In this document: piece after piece, positions 33,202 to 39,986 of the stretch
Layout: every line of letters begins with the position of its first letter
How positions within the stretch are numbered: the stretch's first letter is position 1
DNA from: a bacterium
Lineage (GTDB): Bacteria; Auribacterota; UBA3054
Assembly: GCA_017649705.1 (NCBI GenBank)
Contig: JAGCGH010000079.1
Coordinates: forward strand, 1 to 49,744
Direction: 5' to 3'
Length of the DNA: 49,744 bases
The notes under the pieces: generated by a model
What the model was told of the DNA's origin: nothing
The model's database searches: none
What the model saw: the letters and a program-made list of their open reading frames with translations, nothing else
Program-made: the position numbers and the translations under genes

Positions 33202-36200
33202 ATGTCGAGCAACAATTTTATGGATCCGAGGACTCCTGGGGAACAGTATTTGCTTGGGATCCGTTATTTGGAAGAGCAGAATTATGAACTGGCTGTGAAG
33301 TGGCTGGAGAAGGCCGCTCAGAACGGAGTGGTGAGAGCGACGTATCAGCTGGGGATGTGCTATGCGGAGGGGAAGGGAGTAGAAGTCGATAAGAAAACAG
33401 CTTTTGTGTGTATGAGGAGAGCCGCGGAGTGCAGGGTGCCGGAGGCGCAGTATCAGTATGGGATGATGCTTTTAAGGAGGGTGGATATTAAGGCGGCTGT
33501 AAGATGGCTGAAGGAAGCCTCTCGGAACGGAGAGGAGAAAGCGACGTGTCAGTTGTGGGAGTGCTATGCGGACAGGAGCGACCTGGGAGTAGACGATGAG
33601 ACAGCTTTGGAATGTTTAAAGGCGGCCGGGGAACAGGGAAACGCGGAAGCACAGTATCTGTATGGAATGGTTTGTTTAGAGGGAATGGATCTTAAAGGGG
33701 CTATGATATGGATGAAGAAAGCCGCCTGGAACGGAGTGGAAAAAGCTAGGGAGCAATTGAGGAAATGGGAAGGATTGGAAGTCGATGAGGGAAGCGCTTT
33801 AGCGGAAGCTCAGTATCGGCTGGGGATAAGTTATTTGGAAGAGGGGGATCATGAGAGGGGTGTTAAGTGGCTGGAGGAAGCCGGCCGGAACGGAGTGGTG
33901 AAAGCGACGTATCAGCTGGGGATGCGCTATGCGGAGGGGAAGGGAGTCGAAGTCGATAAGGAAACCGCTTTTTTGTGTTTTAAGAAAGCCGCGGAACAGG
34001 GAGTGGCGGAAGCCATGTATCAGTATGGGATGGGTCTTTTGGAGAGGATGGATCTTAAGGAGGCTGTAAGATGGCTGGAGAATGCCGACCGGAACGGAGT
34101 GGAAAAAGCAAGGGAGCAATTGAGGAAATGCTATGGGGATAGGGTGGTCTCTATCCCGGAAGCCGAGTATCGGCTGGGGATGAGTTGTTTGGAAGAGGGG
34201 AATTATGAGTTGGCTGTGAAGTGGCTGGAGAAAGCCGCCCAGGACGGAGTGGCGATGGCGACGTATCAGTTGGGGTTGTGCTATGCGGAGGGGAAGGGAG
34301 TCGAAGTCGATAAGGCAACCGCTTTTTTGTGTATAAGGAGAGCCGCGGAATTAAAGGTGCCGGAAGCACAGTATCAGTATGGGATGATTCTTTTGGAGAG
34401 GATGGATCTTAAGGAAGCTACGAGATGGCTGAAGGAAGCCGCCCGGAATGGAAATGAAAAAGCAAAGGAGCAGTTGAGGAAATTGTATGGGAATGAGGAA
34501 GGATCGGAAGCCGCTATTCCGGAAGCTCAATATCGGCTGGGGATGAGTTGTTCGGAAGAGGGGAATAATGAGATGGGTGTTGAGTGGCTACAGGAAGCCT
34601 CCCGGAACGGAGTGGTGAAAGCGACGTATCAGCTGGGGGTGTGCTATGCGGAGGGAATAGGCGTCGAAGCCGATAAGGAAAGCGCTTTTAGTTATTTTGA
34701 AAAAGCCGCGGAAGATCGTTTGCCGGAAGCTCAGTATTCGCTGGGGATATATTATATGGAGGGGCAGGATAATAAAGCGGCTGTAAAGTGGCTGCGGGAA
34801 GCCGGCCGGAACGGAGTGAAAGAGGCGGCGAAAAAACTGATGCGGTTTTATGCGGACGGGAAAGGCGTGGGAGTAGACGATGAGACAGCTTTGGAATGTT
34901 TAAAGGCGGCCGGGGGACAGGGAAACGCGGAAGCGCAGTATCAGTTAGGGCTGTGGTATTTGAAAAAGAGAGACCCTGAGGCTGCCCTTCGATGGTTTGA
35001 AAAGGCCGCGGAACAGGGAATGGCGGATGCCCAGTATCAGGCGGGTCTATTATATGAAAAAAAGGATGCGTCTATGGCCGCTTACTGGTATGGAAAAGCC
35101 GCCGAGCAGGGGTCGGTCGAGGCGATGGATAGGCTCAGCGAATTATACTTCTCGAAGAAAGCCGGCAATGCTTCCGAATTTTTGGGGCGTATGTTCAATT
35201 TTATAAAAGAGACAGCAAATGCTGGGAACGAAAGATCCCAATACTATCTCGGCATGTGTTATGCCGAAGGGAAATGCGTTGCACAGGATTGGGAAGCTGC
35301 TTTTGGCTGGTTTGAGAAAGCCGCGGAACAGGGAGTGGCGGAAGCCATGTATCAGGTGGGCCAGTGTTACGGATTGGGAAGGGGAACAAATAAAAGTTTT
35401 AAGAAAGCTATCGAGTGGTATAAAAAGGCCGCGGAGAAAGACAGCGTCGACGCCGTAAAAAACCTGATCTATATTTATTCTTCCGCCCGCGGCGATCGTG
35501 AAGAACTGCGGAAAGCGATAGAACGTTTGAAAGAATGGGCGAATAAGGATAACGCGGAAGCGCAGTGTTTTCTCGGCGTGTGTTATGTGGAAGGAAGAGG
35601 CGTAGAAGCCGATCAGGAGAAAGCCTTTAAATTGTTTGAAAAAGCGGCCGGGAAGGAAGTGGCAGAAGCCCAGTACAGGCTGGGATCGTGTTATGAAAAA
35701 GGGGAAGTTGTTCACAAAGATCCGGGGAGAGCGCTCGAATGGTATATGAAAGCGGCGCAACAAGGAAACGTTAAAGCGCAATATCGGTTTGGCTTGCTGT
35801 GCTTAACATCCCGCGGCAAATTCGCTTCGAGGCAGGGAACGGCAATCGACTATTTAACAGCCGCTGCCAATAAAGGTCACGCGCAGGCTATGTGCCTGCT
35901 TGGAAAATACTACATGTACAGATGCCGCACGGAAGGAGCCTGGAAAGACGCTTATAAGTTGTTTTTAGGCGCCGCTAAAAAAGGCGTGACGGAAGCGAAA
36001 TATCAACTGGCTCTGTGCTGTTTGGAAAGCAAAGAGAATTGGGGATCGGCGTTCGATTGGTTCGAGGATTATCTGCGAGACGCTAAAAAAACGTTCCCGG
36101 AGCGCGAAGCGTTTATAAAAACTTGCTTTTCCGCCATGAAAGGCTCCGCGGAAGACCAATATCAGCTGTTTAAGCTTTATACGGAAGGAAAAGGCGTAAG

Positions 36201-36594
36201 GAAAGATCTTAGGGCGGCGTTCGCGTGGGTTATGAGAGCGGCGGAGCAAGATCATATCAAGGCTCAATTTGATCTCGCCAAATGTTATGTGAAGGGAATA
36301 GGCGTAAACGCGAATTGGGAAGCCGCTTTTGAATGTTTTAAAAAACTGGCGGAGAAAGGCATTCCGAGAGCGCTGTTCCTTCTGGGCTATTGCTATAAAA
36401 ACGGTTACGGCGTAAACGCGGACGAGAGAAAGTGGTTGGAGCTTCTGGAAAAAGCCGCCGCTAAAGGCGACAAAACAGCTATAAGATATGTCGAGAGCGA
36501 GAAGCGGCGGATGGCGGGAAGAGCAGGGGCGCTCTATGCGGAAAATGATGATTTTCTCGGTTGGAACGACCCGTATTGGGGTTTGAGTAATTAA
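33202..36594 (+). CDS. Giant Sel1-like repeat (TPR-type) protein
   Basis: The 1130-residue protein starts at ATG 33202 with GAGGG upstream. It consists almost entirely of about 28-30 Sel1-like repeats of around 36 residues, each with forms such as AQYQLGMCYAEGKGVEVD followed by AAFxxFxKAAEQG. The repeats make an alpha-solenoid for protein binding. There is no signal peptide or recognised catalytic domain; the last about 30 residues (ending in Asn/Asp/Trp-rich sequence) depart from the repeat. Neighbouring repeats are alike at the DNA level too, which suggests recent internal duplication. The binding partner is unknown; Sel1 proteins occur in signalling, secretion and host-interaction systems. 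Confidence 0.85.
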   Translation: MSSNNFMDPRTPGEQYLLGIRYLEEQNYELAVKWLEKAAQNGVVRATYQLGMCYAEGKGVEVDKKTAFVCMRRAAECRVPEAQYQYGMMLLRRVDIKAAVRWLKEASRNGEEKATCQLWECYADRSDLGVDDETALECLKAAGEQGNAEAQYLYGMVCLEGMDLKGAMIWMKKAAWNGVEKAREQLRKWEGLEVDEGSALAEAQYRLGISYLEEGDHERGVKWLEEAGRNGVVKATYQLGMRYAEGKGVEVDKETAFLCFKKAAEQGVAEAMYQYGMGLLERMDLKEAVRWLENADRNGVEKAREQLRKCYGDRVVSIPEAEYRLGMSCLEEGNYELAVKWLEKAAQDGVAMATYQLGLCYAEGKGVEVDKATAFLCIRRAAELKVPEAQYQYGMILLERMDLKEATRWLKEAARNGNEKAKEQLRKLYGNEEGSEAAIPEAQYRLGMSCSEEGNNEMGVEWLQEASRNGVVKATYQLGVCYAEGIGVEADKESAFSYFEKAAEDRLPEAQYSLGIYYMEGQDNKAAVKWLREAGRNGVKEAAKKLMRFYADGKGVGVDDETALECLKAAGGQGNAEAQYQLGLWYLKKRDPEAALRWFEKAAEQGMADAQYQAGLLYEKKDASMAAYWYGKAAEQGSVEAMDRLSELYFSKKAGNASEFLGRMFNFIKETANAGNERSQYYLGMCYAEGKCVAQDWEAAFGWFEKAAEQGVAEAMYQVGQCYGLGRGTNKSFKKAIEWYKKAAEKDSVDAVKNLIYIYSSARGDREELRKAIERLKEWANKDNAEAQCFLGVCYVEGRGVEADQEKAFKLFEKAAGKEVAEAQYRLGSCYEKGEVVHKDPGRALEWYMKAAQQGNVKAQYRFGLLCLTSRGKFASRQGTAIDYLTAAANKGHAQAMCLLGKYYMYRCRTEGAWKDAYKLFLGAAKKGVTEAKYQLALCCLESKENWGSAFDWFEDYLRDAKKTFPEREAFIKTCFSAMKGSAEDQYQLFKLYTEGKGVRKDLRAAFAWVMRAAEQDHIKAQFDLAKCYVKGIGVNANWEAAFECFKKLAEKGIPRALFLLGYCYKNGYGVNADERKWLELLEKAAAKGDKTAIRYVESEKRRMAGRAGALYAENDDFLGWNDPYWGLSN

Positions 36595-36601
36595 AAAAAG
36601 T

Positions 36602-36623
36602 GCCCCGCGCTTGCACACGGGGC
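36602..36623. terminator. GCCCCG-type hairpin after the Sel1 gene
   Basis: GCCCCG (36602-36607) pairs with CGGGGC (36618-36623). It is an imperfect member of the hairpin family and lacks a T-run, so it may be a weak terminator. Confidence 0.5.
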
Positions 36624-36642
36624 TTATCCGTCTAGGTGCTAA

Positions 36643-36677
36643 CAAGGGCCGACGGAATTCCCTTTCCGGTAAGGAGC
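36643..36677. repeat. Direct repeat, copy 2
   Basis: Carries the same 18 bases (36660-36677) as copy 1. Read on the minus strand both copies can encode LLTGKG near a stop codon, so they might be remnants of a coding 3' end. The stretch 36595-36774 otherwise holds hairpins and an orphan TATAAT (36712). Confidence 0.7.
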
Positions 36678-36744
36678 TTTATGAATAAATCCGCACTTTT
36701 CAGTGCAGTAATATAATACCACGATCCAATTTGAAAGTAAAGGG

Positions 36745-36771
36745 GAGTCCCGTGCCGGCGGCACGGGGCTC
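36745..36771. terminator. GCCCCGTGC-type terminator of the 36.8-37.3 kb minus-strand gene
   Basis: Twelve-pair stem (36745-36756 with 36760-36771, one G-U pair) just after the minus-strand stop. The T-content after it is modest on both strands. Confidence 0.6.
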
Positions 36772-36774
36772 ATT

Positions 36775-37305
36775 TTAGGCTGATTCCCAGACGCTGATGA
36801 GCTCTTTGGCTTTCCTGACGAGCTTGTCGGAGGAATGGATGGTTCCGCCGGCGATCTCGTAGAGTGTTTTGACGGCCTTTTGGGCGCATTCCGTGAACTC
36901 GGGGTATTCCTTACCGTATTTGGCGAGGAAGGCCTTCAGGGGGGCCGTGAGGAAGAGGTCGAGGGCTTCCGTGAGGGCGTCCAGGGTTTCGCTGCTTTGG
37001 CCTTCCATGCCTCTGCTGGCGCAGGCGAGCAGGATGCCTTTGAAGCCGCTCTCGACGTACTCGTCCTGGGTGAAGAGCTCATTAAGATGCATCTTGCACT
37101 GGATGAGGTAGGCGGCGACGGTGTAGGTGGGCATGTAGACTAGTTCCACCCTTTCGTCGGCGGACATGGATTCGATGTCCTTAAGAGTGGTGAAGAAGAG
37201 CATGCCGGAACCGGGGGTGATCTCCTCGCAGAGAGTGACGGCTTTTCTGGCGTTGGTTAAAAGGATCTGGGTTTCTTCGTTTTTGTTGAATTGGAATTCT
37301 TTCAT
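36775..37305 (-). CDS. Uncharacterised helical protein
   Basis: The 176-residue protein starts at ATG 37305 on the minus strand, preceded by GAGAGG; an in-frame GTG two codons earlier is part of that site. It is acidic, predicted all-helical, without membrane helix or signal peptide. I recognise no family or motif. Its composition is GC-richer than the restriction cluster. It stands alone between terminators. The AT-rich region upstream (37306-37550) should contain its promoter, but no convincing box is seen. Confidence 0.6.
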   Translation of the reverse strand: MKEFQFNKNEETQILLTNARKAVTLCEEITPGSGMLFFTTLKDIESMSADERVELVYMPTYTVAAYLIQCKMHLNELFTQDEYVESGFKGILLACASRGMEGQSSETLDALTEALDLFLTAPLKAFLAKYGKEYPEFTECAQKAVKTLYEIAGGTIHSSDKLVRKAKELISVWESA

Positions 37306-37552
37306 GTGCACCTCTCGATTTTTTTCTTATTTTATTATTAAACAAAATAAAAAAACATACTTTTGAAAAATACTATCTTTTTGTATAGCGTTTGGCGCTA
37401 CGAAAAAAATGAGGGTCCTTGCAAAAGCGTGAGTTAGGTTTAAGCGGGTCTAGTAAAAATAGTGGCGAAGTCTATACCTTGTCATGATTTCATTCTAACA
37501 AAGAGGTGTGGGAATGTCAAATATGTATTTTATTTCGCGGCGTTTAGATAAT

Positions 37553-37580
37553 AAAGCCCCGTGCTGGCGCACGGGGCTTT
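37553..37580. terminator. GCCCCGTGC-type terminator of the repeat-protein gene
   Basis: Perfect 12-pair stem AAAGCCCCGTGC / GCACGGGGCTTT, loop TGGC. On the minus strand it follows the repeat-protein gene and is followed by TTATTAT. The remainder of the gap 37306-37619 shows AT-rich sequence, a small TAGCG/CGCTA hairpin near 37385 and no gene that I can support. Confidence 0.8.
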
Positions 37581-37619
37581 AGGAGGAGTTTTTGGGGATT
37601 TTGAGGGATTTTTGGGGGC

Positions 37620-38204
37620 TTAGTAGTCTTCTTCTTCTTCGTCCTCGTCATCCTCGTCGTCGAAACTGAATTCGGTGGCGCTGAAGAAGCCGCCGCGGGA
37701 GCTGCTGCCGGAATAGAAGGTGAAGTCGCCTATCCGGGTCCCGGTGGCGTCGAAGGAGGTGCCGCGGGAGCTGCTGCCGGAAATGAAGGTGAAGTTGCCT
37801 ATCTTGGTCTCGGTGGCGTCGAAGGAGCTGCCGTCGGAATTGCTGCCGGAAATGAAGGTAAAGTCGCCTATCTTGGTCTTGGTGGCGTCGAAGGAGGTGC
37901 CGTCGGATCTGCTGCCGGAATAGAAGGTGAAGTCGCCTATCTTGGTCTCGGTGGCGTCGAAGGAAGTGCCGTCAGAATGGCTGCCGGAGTAGAAGGTGAA
38001 GTCGCCTATTTTGGTCTTGGTGGCGTCGAAGGAAGAGCCGTTGGAGTTGTAGCCGGAGTAGAAGGTGGTGCCGCCTATTTTTGTCTCGGTGGCGTCGAAG
38101 GAGGAGCCGTCGGAGTTGTAGCCGGAATAGAAGGTGGTGCCGCTGTAGGCGGCGAAGGGGGAGATGATGAGGAAGATTATGAAAAGCGTTGCGGGGAGTT
38201 TCAT
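37620..38204 (-). CDS. Secreted 23-residue-repeat protein (probable beta-solenoid)
   Basis: From ATG 38204 the protein has 194 residues: a signal peptide (MKLPATLFIIFLIISPFAAYS), then about seven tandem units of 23 residues on the pattern DFTFYSGSxSDGTSFDATxTKIG, and a very acidic C-terminal tail (DDEDDEDEEEEDY). The regular Thr/Ser/Gly/Phe spacing suggests a beta-solenoid on the cell surface. ATG 38204 is chosen for the signal peptide and an extended -10 box (TGCTAAAAT) about 36 bases upstream; a longer frame to 38378 exists but has no such support. A degenerate paralogue lies at 32.75-33.1 kb. Confidence 0.7.
   Translation of the reverse strand: MKLPATLFIIFLIISPFAAYSGTTFYSGYNSDGSSFDATETKIGGTTFYSGYNSNGSSFDATKTKIGDFTFYSGSHSDGTSFDATETKIGDFTFYSGSRSDGTSFDATKTKIGDFTFISGSNSDGSSFDATETKIGNFTFISGSSSRGTSFDATGTRIGDFTFYSGSSSRGGFFSATEFSFDDEDDEDEEEEDY
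37663..38150. repeat. Seven tandem 69-base repeats (coding)
   Basis: The units encoding the 23-residue repeats are nearly identical in DNA, with a core such as GAAGGTGAAGTCGCCTATCT on the plus strand. Such arrays change copy number by slippage or recombination. The same unit, more diverged, recurs at about 32.8-33.07 kb. Confidence 0.85.
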
Positions 38205-38239
38205 GTTTTTGAGAGGTGAGGTTAAATTATTCGGGAAAT

Positions 38240-38248
38240 ATTTTAGCA
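38240..38248 (-). promoter_or_regulatory. Extended -10 promoter of the repeat-protein gene (minus strand)
   Basis: TGCTAAAAT on the minus strand, placing the start of transcription near 38233 and a leader of about 30 bases before ATG 38204. Confidence 0.5.
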
Positions 38249-38346
38249 AGGATCGGGTGGCTCGATCGGGGGTAATTGGGAAAAAATAGCGACAGTTCGG
38301 GCGGGGGACGGAGAAAGGGTCTAGGAAGGGGCGGGTAGTTTGGATT

Positions 38347-38355
38347 TGGTATAAT
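38347..38355 (+). promoter_or_regulatory. Extended -10 promoter of the queuosine-salvage operon
   Basis: TGGTATAAT. Transcription should start close to 38361, directly before the first base pair of the leader hairpin. Confidence 0.65.
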
Positions 38356-38360
38356 GGACG

Positions 38361-38412
38361 CTGGCAGTTCGAAACCATCCTGCCTTGGGTAACCTAAAAC
38401 AAAACTACGGAG
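38361..38412 (+). promoter_or_regulatory. Candidate preQ1 riboswitch-like leader
   Basis: A stem GGCAG (38363-38367) with CTGCC (38380-38384) encloses a 12-base loop starting TTC, and an A-rich tail TAAAACAAAAC runs into the GGAG ribosome site (38409-38412). Small hairpin, C-rich loop and A-rich tail merging with the Shine-Dalgarno resemble class I preQ1 riboswitches, which fold into a pseudoknot and hide the ribosome site. It differs in having about ten extra bases (TTGGGTAACC) between stem and tail. The downstream queuosine-related genes support the call, but loop-tail pairing is short and unproved. Confidence 0.45.
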
Positions 38413-38421
38413 ACATAGACC

Positions 38422-39123
38422 ATGCTTAGGTATGGGATTATCAAGGAAAAAGATCCCCGGGAGATAGTGCTTCTCAGGGGGAAGGGGTGCTTTTATAAGA
38501 AGTGCGCCTTTTGCGATTATCATCTGGACGCCTGTCCGGATGATGACGCGAACGTGGTTTTGAACAGGGAGGTCTTGAAGCAGGTAACGGGGGTGTACGG
38601 GAACCTGGAGGTCATCAACAGCGGGTCTTTTCATGAACTTGGGGAAAGAAGCCTTGCTTTGGTAAGGGAGACTGCTAGGGAAAAAGGGATAAGGGTGCTG
38701 CATTTCGAGGCGCATTACCTCGTTAGGGATAAGATCGCGGAGCTTAGGGAATTCTTTTCCGGGACAGAAGTCAGGATGAGAGTGGGGCTGGAGAGCTTCG
38801 ACGAGGAACTTAGGGAAGGCTATCTGAAAAAAGGCATGCCGGGCGTTAGTCCGGAAGAGGTGGCCGGGTATTTTCAGGAAGCGAATTTTTTGGTGGGGGT
38901 AAAGGGACAGACCGTGGATTCGATGCGGCGGGATGTGGAATTGGGGCTTAAGTATTTCAAGAGGATAACGCTTAACGTAATGTGCGACAATACCACTTCG
39001 GTGAAGCCCGACGGGGAGGTTATCGCTAAGTTTATGGAAGAGATCTATCCGAAGTATGTTTTGGACGACAGGGTGGATATCCTTGTTCACAATACGGATT
39101 TTACCGTGGGGACGCCTGAATGA
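38422..39123 (+). CDS. Radical SAM protein, QueL-like (queuine lyase)
   Basis: The 233-residue protein has an unusual cluster motif CFYKKCAFCDYH (Cys23, Cys28, Cys31: CX4CX2C instead of CX3CX2C). It also has EVINSGSFHEL (about 71-81), HFEAHY (about 100) and VGLESFDEELREGYLKKG. These features match, as far as I recall, the small radical SAM enzymes (QueL) described in gut bacteria such as Clostridioides difficile, which release preQ1 from queuine. The gene overlaps a YhhQ-type transporter and follows a preQ1-riboswitch-like leader, so the pair would import and recycle queuosine precursors. Another Elp3-like radical SAM function remains possible. Confidence 0.65.
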   Translation: MLRYGIIKEKDPREIVLLRGKGCFYKKCAFCDYHLDACPDDDANVVLNREVLKQVTGVYGNLEVINSGSFHELGERSLALVRETAREKGIRVLHFEAHYLVRDKIAELREFFSGTEVRMRVGLESFDEELREGYLKKGMPGVSPEEVAGYFQEANFLVGVKGQTVDSMRRDVELGLKYFKRITLNVMCDNTTSVKPDGEVIAKFMEEIYPKYVLDDRVDILVHNTDFTVGTPE

Positions 39124-39836
39124 CTAACGAACTGCTGCTAATTTTTACTCTGCTGTTTACTTACGGATCAGCATTGATGGCTTACAAGCTCTTCGGAAAG
39201 AGCGGGCTTTACGCTCTGACGCCCATAGCGACCATCGTGGCGAATATCGAGGTGCTTTTGGTCATCAAGGCCTTCGGGTGGACGCAGACGCTGGGGAATC
39301 TTCCTTTCGCGGTGACGTTTCTAATAACGGACATATTGTCGGAGTGCGAGGGGAAGAAATACGCCAACAAGGCGGTCTATATCGGGATATTCTCCACGAT
39401 CTTCTTCTTGGTGGTCAGCCAGGTCTGGCTTTTGTACACGCCGGACGAGACGGATCACTGCATGCAGGCTTTCAGGACTATATTCAGCAATTCCCCCAGG
39501 GTCATTATGGCCTCCCTTTTGGTGTACGCCATAAGCCAGCTGACGGACGTCTGGCTTTACCATATGTGGTGGGATCTTACGGAGAGGCTCTGCGGGAACA
39601 AGAGGAGGTTCCTGTGGTTCAGGAACAACTTCTCCACGCTTATCAGCCAGTTTATAAACAATGTCTTGTTCACGCTTTTGGCTTTTTACGGAACCTTTGA
39701 TCTGAAGACGGTCTGGTCCTTCATCGTGTCCAGCTACATTATCTTCATCATAACCTCTTTGCTGGACACGCCGTTCGTTTACGCGGCAAGGTATATCCAC
39801 GACAGGAAAGAGGCGGCCAAGGCGGCCCTTTCGTAA
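39120..39836 (+). CDS. Queuosine precursor transporter (YhhQ/VUT family)
   Basis: YhhQ-family inner-membrane proteins import preQ0/preQ1, or queuine in some species. The 238-residue protein has about six membrane helices and family features such as YKLFGKSGLYALTPIATIVANIE (near the N-terminus), FLITDILSECEGKKYANKAVYIG (about 62-84) and RNNFSTLISQFINNVLFTLLAFYG towards the C-terminus (each noted here by its first residues and position). The start overlaps the preceding stop as ATGA, giving tight coupling to the QueL-like gene. Substrate is inferred from that neighbour: queuine import followed by conversion to preQ1. Confidence 0.88.
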   Translation: MTNELLLIFTLLFTYGSALMAYKLFGKSGLYALTPIATIVANIEVLLVIKAFGWTQTLGNLPFAVTFLITDILSECEGKKYANKAVYIGIFSTIFFLVVSQVWLLYTPDETDHCMQAFRTIFSNSPRVIMASLLVYAISQLTDVWLYHMWWDLTERLCGNKRRFLWFRNNFSTLISQFINNVLFTLLAFYGTFDLKTVWSFIVSSYIIFIITSLLDTPFVYAARYIHDRKEAAKAALS

Positions 39837-39854
39837 GGGGCGTCTTTTGCCTTG

Positions 39855-39887
39855 GGCGGGGGGCTTTTGCTCCCCCGGCTTTTTTAT
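39855..39887 (+). terminator. Rho-independent terminator of the queuosine operon
   Basis: G-rich stem (GGGGGGC with GCTCCCCC) followed by TTTTTT. Pairing register is slightly ambiguous. Confidence 0.75.
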
Positions 39888-39941
39888 TGGGGGCTGGGGG
39901 AGAGGCTTTTTTGTTGTTCCCTTAAGTTTCGATGCTGGTTT

Positions 39942-39950
39942 TGCTATAAT
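39942..39950 (+). promoter_or_regulatory. Extended -10 promoter
   Basis: TGCTATAAT, with a weak -35 (TTAAGT) 17 bases upstream; transcription would begin near 39957, 30 bases before ATG 39987. Confidence 0.65.
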
Positions 39951-39986
39951 GAAAGAGTATTTTTAAACTTTCAGAAGAGGTCTCTT

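Larger units (their letters stand above)
25172..38345. other. Accessory (genomic island) region
   Basis: From just after the DUF805-like gene the sequence becomes AT-rich (strongest about 25.6-32.7 kb) and the genes turn to defence and unknown functions: vsr, Mrr-like nuclease, cytosine methyltransferase, NgoFVII-like nuclease, a HEPN-motif protein, a Panacea antitoxin with a membrane partner, then repeat proteins with GCCCCGTGC hairpins. Housekeeping-type composition resumes at the queuosine genes. I found no integrase, transposase, tRNA or clear attachment repeats, so how it arrived is unknown and the borders are approximate. Confidence 0.6.

Noticed and set aside
37514-37582. 22-codon open frame with an upstream AGAGG
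   Set aside because: It runs straight through a terminator hairpin and has no recognisable features; a chance frame is likelier.
37663-38150. Regular 69-base repeats considered as a CRISPR array
   Set aside because: Units are contiguous and coding with no unique spacers, and no cas genes are present.
25172-38345. Prophage, integron or transposon explanation for the island
   Set aside because: No integrase, transposase, structural phage gene, attC-type core or flanking tRNA is visible.
39852-39986. Upstream extension of the PEP-CTERM LamG-like gene
   Set aside because: It overlaps a terminator and the promoter, and would bury a good signal peptide internally; ATG 39987 with its ribosome site is preferred.
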